This document shows positions 7,598 through 13,702 of a DNA stretch of 33,141 nucleotides, one piece after another; position 1 is the first letter of the stretch, and every line of letters starts with the position of its first letter. Position numbers and translations under genes: made by a program. The notes under the pieces are model-generated. The model was not told where the DNA came from. It did no database searches and worked only from the letters and a program-made list of their open reading frames with translations. The stretch is from a virus, in IMG/VR virus record IMGVR_UViG_3300024239_000013, positions 1 through 33,141 of that record; one strand, written 5' to 3'.

Positions 7598-8233
7598 TTA
7601 TCTGTGATCTAGACCTCTCAATTTACTTAATCCTTTTAAAACAACCGGATTGATGCTTAATTTTTGAATAATTGCATTTGCCTTCTCTTGATTCTCTCTC
7701 GCATAGTCAATTATTCTGCTAACGTTGTTAGAAACTGTGATCTCTCCAACACCAACAACATCTTCATTAACATTTTTTCTGTCCATCATAATAGATTTTG
7801 CATTAGAGAAATGCTTCTCAATTTCGCTGGTAATATAATAGGGATTAACATCGGAGACACTTACAAAAGTTTCTGAATGAGTCGAAGGAGTAAATCCAGT
7901 CCAATAATCAATATCAATCGAAAGATCATGTGATGCCATATTTTTAAATTTGGAATTAATGTTCTCTATGTAGCAGAAGTCATCTAGATCTCTTATTTTT
8001 CTTTCATCGAATCCTATATCTTTAGCAATATATTTAACCGCATCCCTTATATCGTAACAAATGCATATATGATAAGCTTGAAATTGACAGTCATCATATT
8101 CGTCATTATATTTAACATCGGTTCTGATCACAAGACCCATCATTTGTTTTTTTGTGCTTGATTCGTTTATGCTTCTGATGTATTTCACTGTGGGTGTTAT
8201 TTTATTTTTTAATTTTGTCTGGAATTCATTCAT
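7598..8233 (-). CDS. Unknown 211-residue phage protein
   Basis: This soluble protein has no clear catalytic motif. The N-terminal part contains PTVKYIRSINESS (residues 14-26), which again has an INES stretch like the capsid-targeting-type starts elsewhere, but internal to the protein rather than at its start. A middle segment, YHICICYDIRDAVKYIAKDI, looks like a ferredoxin-like beta-alpha unit. The C-terminus ends in a helical KLSINPVVLKGLSKLRGLDHR. It stands alone, converging on the sigma gene. A TATAAATA-like box lies 12 bases before the start. The function is not recognised. Confidence 0.7.
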   Translation of the reverse strand: MNEFQTKLKNKITPTVKYIRSINESSTKKQMMGLVIRTDVKYNDEYDDCQFQAYHICICYDIRDAVKYIAKDIGFDERKIRDLDDFCYIENINSKFKNMASHDLSIDIDYWTGFTPSTHSETFVSVSDVNPYYITSEIEKHFSNAKSIMMDRKNVNEDVVGVGEITVSNNVSRIIDYARENQEKANAIIQKLSINPVVLKGLSKLRGLDHR

Positions 8234-8244
8234 TCAAATCTATA

Positions 8245-8252
8245 TATTTATA
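8245..8252 (-). promoter_or_regulatory. TATAAATA-like box, possible late promoter
   Basis: The minus strand reads TATAAATA at 8252-8245, 12 bases before the ATG of the gene at 7598-8233. It would give a very short leader. As at 6286-6299, the context is AT-rich and the call is weak. Confidence 0.25.
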
Positions 8253-8709
8253 CAAGTACATTAATTAAAAAAAACTGATCACTGAGAGATGTACGTTTCA
8301 ATTGCATTGTCATCTCTTTGATTCTCTCCTAGATTTTTCTTAGATGTAAAGCGCGGTCGGGCCCCCCTGAAATCCCTCTGCATCCCCGGGGCCGGCCACA
8401 AGAATCTTTTTTAAAAAAGTTTCGAATTTTTTGAAGTGCTAGATGATCTTAGATAAGATGATAAAGTAGTGAAGTGTGTTAATAGTGAGTAATGAACTGA
8501 TGTCTGGCTATATATGATCGTTTGGGATTGTCAGTGATGATGCTCTTAGATAAAAGTGAACGCAACATAAGTTCTTTTAAAAACTGATGTCTACAGATAC
8601 AATATGCTTTATTAATATTCTTTAATTGACATATATGAGTCGTGCTAGATAGGTGCACAGAGATCTTATATTATATTTTTTTCATTATAACACACGTAGA
8701 CAACCCAAA
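8253..8709. other. Non-coding stretch with a GC-rich island
   Basis: No convincing gene is present in these roughly 450 bases. The notable part is 8351-8399, a GC-rich island in AT-rich surroundings. It holds a C-run, CCCCGGGG at about 8384-8391 and GGCCGGCC at about 8390-8397, so it can fold back on itself. To its right is an AT-rich stretch with scattered GATGAT-type and TTTTAAAAA palindromic bits. A regulatory or replication role is possible; nothing firmer can be said. Confidence 0.35.
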
Positions 8710-8710
8710 T

Positions 8711-8749
8711 AAAAACACAGATCTAAACTCCTTATTGAGATCTGTGTTT
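8711..8749 (-). terminator. Intrinsic terminator for the gene at 8848-9240
   Basis: AACACAGATCT at 8714-8724 pairs perfectly with AGATCTGTGTT at 8738-8748. On the minus strand the stem is followed by a T-run from the A-tract at 8711-8715. It lies about 100 bases after the stop codon of the gene at 8848. Confidence 0.85.
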
Positions 8750-8847
8750 AGTAAAATACCAACTTTTAAGTGGGCCTGTGTGAGTACACAGAGAGGTTTG
8801 GATGTCTTGGAAGTCTGAGAGACGGAAAATCTAATCTTATTATCATT

Positions 8848-9240
8848 TTAACCTATAATGGGTTCTTCTATACCCAAGTAGCCTAGCAAGGCAGAGACTA
8901 TGGCAGAGGGTGAATTGTTATAGATGGCAGTGAGCATGGGATCACTTGACTCAGCTCCCTCGTTGTTCATTAGACACACTTCCACGTAGCTGTTGTTGAC
9001 CATGGAAGCTAAGATGGTATAGACACTACCGGAATTCGTTTTAAATCTGATCTCGTTATCTACGTTTTCAAGAGACTGAATAGAAGGGATTTTGTTAAAG
9101 ACTACCCATATGGTGTCCATTACAAGATACCAGTCCTCCCAGATTTCTCTGGACACCCCGATTTGCTTTAGCTCGCTGTCTGTTATATAGTTCTTAGATT
9201 CTGGAATCTCGCTGCTTGTTTTGCTTTTCTTCTTACTCAT
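8848..9240 (-). CDS. Unknown 130-residue protein
   Basis: A lysine-rich start (MSKKKSKTSSEIPESK) is followed by a compact domain with WEDWYLVMDTIWVVFNKIP at about residues 34-52. Strands and a helix near the C-terminus end in SALLGYLGIEEPIIG. It has no signal peptide or catalytic motif that I recognise. It is a single gene bounded by its own terminator at 8711-8749, with the repeat-rich region beginning just upstream of its start. No canonical phage promoter box lies before it. Confidence 0.65.
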   Translation of the reverse strand: MSKKKSKTSSEIPESKNYITDSELKQIGVSREIWEDWYLVMDTIWVVFNKIPSIQSLENVDNEIRFKTNSGSVYTILASMVNNSYVEVCLMNNEGAESSDPMLTAIYNNSPSAIVSALLGYLGIEEPIIG

Positions 9241-9354
9241 ATGCTTTAGAAATTTTATGATGTTATAGATACCTGGAGTGGGTTGTGTTTCGGGTTGCCT
9301 TTGATGACTAGGATATTTTAAAGACCAGGACTGGACTTAGAATGATCTTTAATA

Positions 9355-9374
9355 GAGTAGAGTAGAGTAGAGTA
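9355..9374. repeat. Tandem GAGTA repeat, four copies
   Basis: GAGTA occurs four times in a row, followed by GTAGGG. The tract is short and prone to slippage. It marks the left side of the non-coding repeat region. Confidence 0.85.
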
Positions 9375-9467
9375 GTAGGGTGGGATTGCACTTTGTCTTG
9401 ACTCTGTGTTGTGTCTGTTATTAATTCGGCCGGGTTCTTCATCAGAATTTCCTTATTGACCACCGAA

Positions 9468-9523
9468 GGTTCTTTATAGATGGTTCTTTATAGATGGTTC
9501 TTTATAGATGGTTCTTTATAGAT
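9468..9523. repeat. Tandem 14-base repeat, four exact copies
   Basis: GGTTCTTTATAGAT is repeated exactly four times at 9468, 9482, 9496 and 9510. Exact tandem identity implies recent amplification or a selected array such as iterons. It sits next to the C-rich block that starts at about 9525. Confidence 0.92.
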
Positions 9524-9524
9524 C

Positions 9525-9765
9525 CCCCGGCGCTTAAGCGGTTGGACTCCCGAGGTTATTCCCTGTATACGAGGCCCCCTTAAAAAGACCCGTCTGAGGG
9601 ACCCCTAATATGTCCTTTTTGTCTCCTCCACTAAATATGGGACCCCTGCTTAGCGTATATGTCCCCTACATATACCTCCTATACGAGGGGGCTTCATACC
9701 CCCTATTAGAGGACCCCAATTTTACCCCCCTCCACATATTTGGAGGGCCCCGTTTTTCCGGGGAG
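9525..9765. other. C-rich block with nested hairpins and possible minus-strand quadruplex
   Basis: Runs of four to six C recur every 10-25 bases on the plus strand, so the minus strand has matching G-runs. Hairpins are visible: CCCTCCA at 9728-9734 with TGGAGGG at 9741-9747, CCCCG at 9748-9752 with CGGGG at 9759-9763, and GGGGG at 9687-9691 with CCCCC at 9699-9703. The composition differs sharply from the surrounding sequence. The plus-strand open frame through it is probably accidental. Confidence 0.5.
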
Positions 9766-9812
9766 ATAGAGAAGTATTCAGATCTGTTTTTTATTTTTCG
9801 AAACAGGGTTTA

Positions 9813-9997
9813 CACCTCGGAAAGTATCATATACCCTTACATTGAATCAATGTTATCTTTGTTATCTTAATGTTATCACCTCGGAAACCATCTGTACTCT
9901 AAATGCATAAGCATAGATGCTGAAGCAATGATGACACCTCGGAATGTTTATATAAAGGGGTCGTTACTTAGATGTTGAAGCAATGTTATCACCTCGG
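9813..9997. repeat. Four iterated CACCTCGG boxes
   Basis: CACCTCGGAA is found at 9813, 9877, 9935 and 9990, spaced 64, 58 and 55 bases. The two central spacers before a box carry related text (GATGCTGAAGCAATG, GATGTTGAAGCAATG, then TNATCACC or TGACACC), so the repeat unit is longer than the box. Spacing in the range of five to six helical turns would suit a protein-bound array. Confidence 0.8.
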
Positions 9998-10027
9998 AAC
10001 CCTTTCTTTGACAGCATGCTGCATCAT

Positions 10028-10210
10028 ATATGACATCAGCAACACCGTCGACCGAGGTGTAATCCTTAGACTAGATGCAAAAGTTTCTTTTATTACCTCT
10101 CACAGATTTAGTCTGTTGCTTACAGAAAAATTCCTTAAGGTACATCAGTTATGACATCGTCACCACCGTCGACCTCGTCGACCGAGGTGTAATCTATAGA
10201 CTAGGTGAAA
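10028..10210. repeat. Two-copy element with CACCGTCGAC/CCGAGGTGTA palindrome
   Basis: Two copies begin TATGACATC at about 10029 and 10150 and run through CACCGTCGAC and CCGAGGTGTAAT to TAGACTAG. CACCGTCG at 10043 and CCGAGGTG at 10052 form an imperfect palindrome. In the second copy an extra CTCGTCGA separates the halves, with CCGAGGTG at 10182. The element lies between the iterated boxes and the terminator of the gene at 10338. Confidence 0.8.
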
Positions 10211-10240
10211 GATTCTTTCACTCATCTTTAGCTACTTACA

Positions 10241-10283
10241 CAAAAATCCCACCGAGAGCATTGTGCATCAGGGTGGGGATTTC
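10241..10283 (-). terminator. Terminator for the gene at 10338-10553
   Basis: AAATCCCACC at 10244-10253 pairs with GGTGGGGATTT at 10272-10282, with one bulge. The A-run on its left gives a T-tail on the minus strand. It lies 55 bases after the stop codon. Confidence 0.75.
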
Positions 10284-10337
10284 TGGTTGGATAATAATTT
10301 ATTATCCGGTATGTCAAGATTAAAAAGTCCTTTGTGC

Positions 10338-10553
10338 TTATGGTTCAGTGTCCAGATCTGTTAATACCTCGGGTTCAGGTAAGAAGAACATTATAAGAAA
10401 AGCTGTTGCGAGTAGGGTCACTCCTATAAAGAATAACAACTCGTTTAACGGTTCATCATTAAAAGGAATATATTCCTGAACTACTCCTGCCATTGTTAGG
10501 TAGGCTATAAAAAATAAAAGGATCGTTGCGATTAGGTAAAATAACTTTTTCAT
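10338..10553 (-). CDS. Small two-span membrane protein
   Basis: The 71-residue protein is almost all membrane. The first hydrophobic segment is at residues 4-24 (FYLIATILLFFIAYLTMAG) and the second at about 36-57 (PLNELLFFIGVTLLATAFLI). A short loop, VQEYIPFNDEP, lies between them and there is an acidic tail. Both ends are probably cytoplasmic, with Lys at positions 2-3. Such proteins may be phage-encoded inner-membrane modifiers or holin-like, but no lysis gene is adjacent, so I do not call it a holin. It forms a single-gene unit with a clear terminator; its promoter is not of the canonical type. Confidence 0.7.
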   Translation of the reverse strand: MKKLFYLIATILLFFIAYLTMAGVVQEYIPFNDEPLNELLFFIGVTLLATAFLIMFFLPEPEVLTDLDTEP

Positions 10554-10619
10554 GGTGTTGTGCTGTATTATATTGAGATTTATATTATATATTAAGTATA
10601 TTAAAAAGGTCTATTTTTT

Positions 10620-10850
10620 TTAAATGTCGTTTCCGTTTTCATCGCATAGAACAAATCGACCTTCGATTACTGGAGGGAACTCGGTTGATGGTTCGCCCTC
10701 TGATACGTATTTGAAGTTGGCTTTACCTTTTGATATGATTAAGGTGTTATCAGCAGAAACACTTATAACGATTTTCTTTTCCGAAAGGAGATTGAATAAC
10801 TCTTCGAATTCTTTTGCAATTTTAGATTCTGTCTTTAGTAGCTTTGCCAT
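10620..10850 (-). CDS. Unknown 76-residue protein
   Basis: It begins MAKLLKTESKIAKEFEELFN with a helical N-terminus. This is followed by what looks like a small beta-sheet (KIVISVSADNTLIISKGKANF) and an acidic end. There is no recognisable family. It has its own canonical promoter, 27-65 bases before the start, and a start codon close to that promoter's expected transcript start. Confidence 0.65.
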   Translation of the reverse strand: MAKLLKTESKIAKEFEELFNLLSEKKIVISVSADNTLIISKGKANFKYVSEGEPSTEFPPVIEGRFVLCDENGNDI

Positions 10851-10876
10851 GTCTTTGTTTGATTAGTTTGATGATG

Positions 10877-10928
10877 TAAATGTAAGAAAAATAACCCGGA
10901 TAAAAAAATAATTTAGCCGGGTTATTTT
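10877..10928 (-). promoter_or_regulatory. Promoter for 10620-10850 fused with terminator of 10948-11355
   Basis: On the minus strand the -7 box TACATTTA is at 10884-10877 and the T-tract ending ATC is at about 10911-10900. The 12-base arms AAAATAACCCGG (10888-10899) and CCGGGTTATTTT (10917-10928) form a terminator stem for the gene upstream. Its T-tail runs into the promoter spacer, so terminator and promoter occupy the same DNA. Confidence 0.85.
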
Positions 10929-10947
10929 AACTTCTTTTTTATTCCCC

Positions 10948-11355
10948 TTACCAGGTAACTGGATTAGCTTCAATAAACTCCGGGGTATAAAGGTGTTTTG
11001 AGTTATCGTTATATTTAATTACATCCTCCCACCAGCGGATTCCCATTTCTAATCTAACTATTGCAAATTTTGCAATATCATCACTGTGGACGAAAAAGAA
11101 AATGTCGTTTCTATCTCCTGTATCCGGAATTGGATTTCCCATTTCGTCTAGGTCAGGAAGTGTTTGCACCTCGGTATGGTATTTTATCCTCACCCCCAAT
11201 TCACTCTTAAAGAAAGACTCGAATTCTTCAATTGAACTGTCACCTAATATAACCGCGGGCCAAACGCAAAGTTGTGTGAAGTTGTTGGAGGGTTGAGTTT
11301 CAGTAGATGGTATTACTGGTAAGATTCTTTCGGTTGTTTTTTTAGTTGTTTCCAT
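10948..11355 (-). CDS. Unknown 135-residue phage protein
   Basis: A flexible Thr/Pro-rich start (METTKKTTERILPVIPSTE) is followed by a compact domain. It contains FTQLCVWPAVILGDSSIEEF, an acidic loop DLDEMGNPIPDTGDRND, and DIAKFAIVRLEMGIRWWEDV at about residues 92-111. The paired tryptophans and the general pattern recall a small phage protein of unknown function that I have seen in Bacteroidota phages; this is memory, not a search. It has its own promoter. A CCGAGGTG box lies inside the coding sequence, read Thr-Glu-Val (11167-11174). Confidence 0.7.
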   Translation of the reverse strand: METTKKTTERILPVIPSTETQPSNNFTQLCVWPAVILGDSSIEEFESFFKSELGVRIKYHTEVQTLPDLDEMGNPIPDTGDRNDIFFFVHSDDIAKFAIVRLEMGIRWWEDVIKYNDNSKHLYTPEFIEANPVTW

Positions 11356-11410
11356 TTTGTTTGATTTTTTTTGGTTAGTTAATTATAATGTTATATTTAA
11401 TTTGATGACG

Positions 11411-11446
11411 TAAATGTAAGGAAAATAATCCGGATAAAAAAATAAT
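11411..11446 (-). promoter_or_regulatory. Promoter for 10948-11355
   Basis: The minus strand shows TACATTTA at 11418-11411 preceded by a T-tract ending ATCCGG at about 11440-11430. Here the upstream terminator is separate (11564-11590). A CACCGTCG box lies in the space between, at about 11507. Confidence 0.8.
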
Positions 11447-11563
11447 TAAAGCGTTAATTTTTTTTAATTTTTTTAGTTTTTTTATTTCCATGTAAAATAA
11501 TCCACACACCGTCGTCCCTGGTGGGATCATCATTTTCATTTTTTATGTAAAGGGGAAATTCCA

Positions 11564-11590
11564 TAAAAAAATCCGAGTTACCCCGGATTT
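11564..11590 (-). terminator. Terminator for 11618-11815
   Basis: AAATCCG at about 11569-11575 pairs with CCGGATTT at 11583-11590. The A-tract on the left supplies the T-tail on the minus strand. It lies 28 bases after the stop codon. Confidence 0.8.
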
Positions 11591-11617
11591 CCAATTTTCC
11601 ATTTTCACTAACTAATT

Positions 11618-11815
11618 TTATTTCAAACCAATTCCTTTAAAATTAAAATTCCCTTTTTTGATTTGTTCAACATCGGCTTTGACCGCATCCGCATACCTCG
11701 GGTCTTGGATTTCCTTTTCCTTGCAATCCATGCAAATTATTTGTGTATTGAACATTGACATAATGGTTACACCGTTGGTAGGTTTGCTACATCTTTGACA
11801 GTTTTGTACGTTCAT
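11618..11815 (-). CDS. Zinc-ribbon phage protein
   Basis: This 65-residue protein has two CxxC knuckles, Cys6/Cys9 and Cys28/Cys31, spaced as in a zinc ribbon. The second knuckle is followed by a Lys/Glu/Asp-rich helix, and the protein ends KKGNFNFKGIGLK. Small proteins of this pattern (CQRCxKxT... MCxDCKxKE... GNxNFxGIG) are common in large phages, but their role is not established. It could bind nucleic acid or a host protein. It is a single-gene unit with its own promoter and terminator. A CACCGTTG box lies inside it. Confidence 0.8.
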   Translation of the reverse strand: MNVQNCQRCSKPTNGVTIMSMFNTQIICMDCKEKEIQDPRYADAVKADVEQIKKGNFNFKGIGLK

Positions 11816-11858
11816 GATTTTAAGATTTTGTTTGGTTGGTTGATTAAATTTGATGACG

Positions 11859-11895
11859 TAAATATAAGGAATCTTTTTAAGATAAAAAAATAATT
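11859..11895 (-). promoter_or_regulatory. Promoter for 11618-11815
   Basis: The minus strand has TATATTTA at 11866-11859 with a T-tract ending ATC at about 11890-11880. A structured element (11922-12056) lies immediately upstream of it. Confidence 0.8.
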
Positions 11896-11921
11896 CATGA
11901 ATTATTTTTGAGATTTTTTGT

Positions 11922-12056
11922 CCGAGGTGTACGTGTGTTGCTGTGCATGAGACTTCTTCGCAAGAAGTGCAATTAGAACCTGATGTTTACCAACAGGTTC
12001 CGATCAACTACACCGTCGCTTAGTCGTCCAAGGTGTAGCTGATAAAGCACTAGCAC
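11922..12056. repeat. Structured element: three hairpins with CCGAGGTG and CACCGTCG boxes
   Basis: Successive stems are visible: ACTTCTT/AAGAAGT with a CGC loop at about 11951-11967, GAACCTG/CAGGTTC at about 11978-12001, and ATCAACTACACC/GGTGTAGCTGAT (one mismatch) at about 12003-12043. CCGAGGTG is at 11922. The last stem uses the same arm sequences as the inverted repeat at 14082-14187, but in reversed order. It sits between a terminator and a promoter. Confidence 0.7.
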
Positions 12057-12101
12057 TTCTTAGTTATACTGGTATGATTTTTTTTATCTTAACCTATAGC
12101 C

Positions 12102-12134
12102 AAAAAAAACCCGAAAGATTTAACAATCTTCCGG
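12102..12134 (-). terminator. Terminator downstream of the tRNA-like sequence
   Basis: CCGAAAGATT at about 12111-12120 pairs with AATCTTCCGG at about 12125-12134, with one mismatch. An eight-base A-run on the left gives the T-tail on the minus strand. It ends the transcript carrying the gene at 12392 and the tRNA-like sequence. Confidence 0.8.
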
Positions 12135-12195
12135 ATCTTCAAACTCAACTTAGAAACCTATAGAAATTTAACCTTCGAACCTATAGAAACCTTGT

Positions 12196-12314
12196 GGACA
12201 GAGCAGGACTCGAACCTGCAATAGTACCATACTTGCTTCGGATGCCTCCTACAACAACGGAATCGAACCGTATCTCTCGATGCCTCGAGCGCTTTACCAC
12301 TTCGCCACCTGTCC
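12196..12314 (-). tRNA. Anomalous 119-base tRNA-like sequence, possibly a fused or decayed pair
   Basis: On the minus strand the ends GGACAGG (12314-12308) and TCTGTCC (12202-12196) pair as an acceptor stem and are followed by ACA. A D-arm-like TGGCGAAGTGGTAAAGCGC follows the 5' arm. A good T-arm (GCAGG TTCGAGT CCTGC) precedes the 3' arm. A second T-arm-like ACGG TTCGATT CCGT lies in the middle, and the expected anticodon arm has only a four-base GGCA loop between CTCGA and TCGAG. GAGGCATC occurs twice. It is too long for one tRNA and no anticodon can be assigned. It may be two tRNA genes fused by deletion. Confidence 0.5.
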
Positions 12315-12345
12315 TTATTTTATTTTTTTTATATATTTGTTATGA

Positions 12346-12383
12346 CCCTCGCGGGCGGAGTATCTTAGTAACATAGTATGTTA
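12346..12383. repeat. 36-base recurrent element, copy A
   Basis: CCCTCGCGGG begins the element and ACATAGTATGT, an odd-length palindrome, ends it, with AGTATCTTAGTA between. Copy B at 15531-15570 matches over 36 bases. It lies 8 bases beyond the stop of the gene at 12392-12658, on the side toward the tRNA-like sequence. Confidence 0.85.
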
Positions 12384-12391
12384 TAGATCCC

Positions 12392-12658
12392 TTAATCCCA
12401 CCAATTATGAGCCCCAATGTTTACTTTTTTAAATCCAACCAGAAGTGAAAATAAATCTGAAGGAATGTTAACGGTAATGTATGATTCATTAGCCACCCTT
12501 TTCGTAAACATCACAACTGGATATGTGTTGAGAATCGTTTCAATTCCTTCCTCGTTAAAAGAACTGAGATTGATGTTTTCCAATGCAATTAAATTTGGGA
12601 GGTCTTTGATATTTATATCAACAGCAACAGTAATGTTGGTAACCATTTCTTTGTTCAT
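12392..12658 (-). CDS. Unknown 88-residue protein
   Basis: MNKEMVTNITVAVDINIKDL opens a beta-rich small protein. The middle (FNEEGIETILNTYPVVMFTK) suggests an alternating strand-helix fold. The end, KKVNIGAHNWWD, carries paired Trp. No family is recognised. It is first in a unit followed by the 36-base element and the tRNA-like sequence before the terminator at 12102, so the three may share one transcript. Its promoter is directly upstream. Confidence 0.65.
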   Translation of the reverse strand: MNKEMVTNITVAVDINIKDLPNLIALENINLSSFNEEGIETILNTYPVVMFTKRVANESYITVNIPSDLFSLLVGFKKVNIGAHNWWD

Positions 12659-12695
12659 AACGTTTAGTTTTAGTAATTATTATTTTTTGATGATG

Positions 12696-12735
12696 TAAAT
12701 GTAAGAAAAATAAACGGGATAAAAAAAATAATTAG
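12696..12735 (-). promoter_or_regulatory. Promoter for 12392-12658
   Basis: TACATTTA at 12703-12696 on the minus strand is preceded by a T-tract ending ATCCCG at about 12728-12716. It directly follows the stop of the gene at 12751-12873. No strong stem is visible for that gene's end. Confidence 0.78.
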
Positions 12736-12750
12736 AGGATTATTTAATTT

Positions 12751-12873
12751 TTAATGTTTATTTAATTCCTTTTCGATTTCAATAGACATGCTATCTATAA
12801 ACTTTTTAGTTTTCTGATGTTCTATTGTTTCGTTCAGTCTTAAAAGAGATTCCTTTTCTGTGATTCTATTCAT
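12751..12873 (-). CDS. Very small helical protein (40 residues)
   Basis: The frame reads MNRITEKESLLRLNETIEHQ and ends ...EIEKELNKH. It is highly charged and likely one or two helices. The call rests on its place: it fills the gap between two promoters, its stop lies directly before the next promoter, and it follows a 30-residue membrane peptide gene by 44 bases in the same unit. No function is recognised. Confidence 0.55.
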   Translation of the reverse strand: MNRITEKESLLRLNETIEHQKTKKFIDSMSIEIEKELNKH

Positions 12874-12917
12874 TCTGGAATTGTGTTTATTTGATTCGTG
12901 AATGAATGTAAATATCT

Positions 12918-13010
12918 TTATATCTCAAATCCAACTATTCTTCCAAGTATTAATACTATCGTTACCGCTAGTCCTACTAACACATACAAATATTGTATCT
13001 TTTTTATCAT
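12918..13010 (-). CDS. Single-span membrane micropeptide (30 residues)
   Basis: MIKKIQYLYVLVGLAVTIVL is followed by ILGRIVGFEI. The positive start and an unbroken hydrophobic stretch from about residue 7 to 23 make a one-pass inner-membrane peptide, N-terminus inside. It has its own canonical promoter 41 bases upstream and begins a unit with the 40-residue gene downstream. The role is unknown; a toxin-like or holin-like effect cannot be excluded. Confidence 0.55.
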   Translation of the reverse strand: MIKKIQYLYVLVGLAVTIVLILGRIVGFEI

Positions 13011-13050
13011 TTTAAATTATATTTAGATTCATTAATTTTATTTGATGACG

Positions 13051-13088
13051 TAAATGTAAGAAAAGTAAACCAGATAAAAAAATAATTT
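13051..13088 (-). promoter_or_regulatory. Promoter for 12918-13010
   Basis: TACATTTA at 13058-13051 (minus strand) with a T-tract ending ATCTGG at about 13081-13071. A weak stem AACCA/TGGTT spans the T-tract. The structured repeats at 13126-13256 lie upstream. Confidence 0.8.
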
Positions 13089-13171
13089 GATGGTTATTTT
13101 TGGATTTTAACTTTCTTTTATTTCCGAGGTATTTTACCCTAGATAGCTCTAGAATACTTGAGATTAAAAAA

Positions 13172-13256
13172 AACTAACATGGATACCGACATGCTTCCAC
13201 CGTCGACCGTCGACATCAAAACTAACATGGATACCGACATGTTTCCACCGTCGACC
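13172..13256. repeat. Two-copy 37-base direct repeat ending in CCACCGTCGACC
   Basis: ACTAACATGGATACCGACAT begins each copy (13173 and 13221, period 48) and CCACCGTCGACC ends it. Within each copy CATG...CATG allows a small stem. The second copy runs on into CTCGGTGG, so CCACCG and CGGTGG form a palindrome. It lies between a terminator and a promoter. Confidence 0.85.
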
Positions 13257-13301
13257 TCGGTGGGCTCGATCTGCTTACTCCTTTTGCTTAGCATCTCACA
13301 C

Positions 13302-13328
13302 AAAAAAAGAGCCTCACGCTTGCGAGGC
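13302..13328 (-). terminator. Terminator for 13361-13702
   Basis: GCCTC at 13311-13315 pairs with GAGGC at about 13324-13328, with partial pairing inside. An A-run at 13302-13308 gives the T-tail on the minus strand. Confidence 0.78.
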
Positions 13329-13360
13329 CCCTTTCAAACTAATTGTATAACCAAACTAAA

Positions 13361-13702
13361 CTAAACTTCTATTTCAACTTTCCATTCGTTTTTAATTTCA
13401 ATTCTTAGATTGTACATCATTGTAACGTAAAATGGAAGTACTTTTTGATTTATGTGATCTGCTCTTCCCACCGCGGCAGAAAGGTCATTATCCAAAATCG
13501 ATTTTACGAAACTTCCGGGGTATGTGTCGATACCAACCTTATTTAGCATTATGGAAGTTCCTATGTTTATTATATGCTCATTTGCTTCTTCGTTATGAAG
13601 AAATTCAAATGGGATTAAATTCTTATTTGAGTTTAAGTAGTCTTCTACTTGTTTTCTTACTCCTTGTTCTGCGAGTTGTCTGTCAATTTTTTGTGTTTCC
13701 AT
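13361..13702 (-). CDS. Unknown 113-residue protein
   Basis: A helical, charged start (METQKIDRQLAEQGVRKQVE) is followed by a domain with IPFEFLHNEEANEHIINIGT and LDNDLSAAVGRADHINQKVL. It ends with beta-like RIEIKNEWKVEIEV. No motif points to an enzyme. It is a single-gene unit: its promoter, which shares DNA with the end of the next gene, lies upstream and its hairpin terminator downstream. Confidence 0.65.
   Translation of the reverse strand: METQKIDRQLAEQGVRKQVEDYLNSNKNLIPFEFLHNEEANEHIINIGTSIMLNKVGIDTYPGSFVKSILDNDLSAAVGRADHINQKVLPFYVTMMYNLRIEIKNEWKVEIEV

Larger units (their letters stand above)
9241..10240. other. One-kilobase repeat-rich non-coding region, candidate origin or control region
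   Basis: Between the genes ending at 9240 and starting at 10338 there is no credible gene, but repeats are dense. They include a 5-base tandem repeat, a 14-base tandem repeat, C-rich hairpins, four iterated CACCTCGG boxes and two copies of a longer element with CACCGTCGAC and CCGAGGTGTA. This mix resembles replication origins or large control regions of phages. No known origin family is matched, so the role is inference. Confidence 0.45.

Noticed and set aside
9525-9570. Possible tRNA fragment (GCTTAAGCGGTTGGACTCCC)
   Set aside because: It resembles a D-arm, but no T-arm, acceptor pairing or anticodon arm could be found around it.
9610-9870. Plus-strand open frame of 86 codons through the C-rich block and first CACCTCGG box
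   Set aside because: The peptide is dominated by Pro/Leu/Tyr runs produced by C-rich repeats and hairpins, there is no suitable leader or promoter, and the frame crosses repeat boundaries.
9813-9997. CACCTCGG boxes as CRISPR or as Shine-Dalgarno sequences
   Set aside because: The intervals are too irregular and related for CRISPR. GAGGTG resembles a Shine-Dalgarno core, but the boxes do not precede start codons and this host group rarely uses that signal.
10338-10553. Holin assignment for the two-span membrane protein
   Set aside because: Size and topology would fit, but no lysis gene is adjacent and the hydrolase at 26833 is 16 kb away and looks virion-associated.
12194-12376. Plus-strand open frame across the tRNA-like sequence
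   Set aside because: The frame is the antisense of the tRNA-like sequence; such frames are a common artefact.
13158-13364. Plus-strand open frame through the 37-base repeats
   Set aside because: It reads a repeated peptide from a DNA repeat and runs over a terminator.
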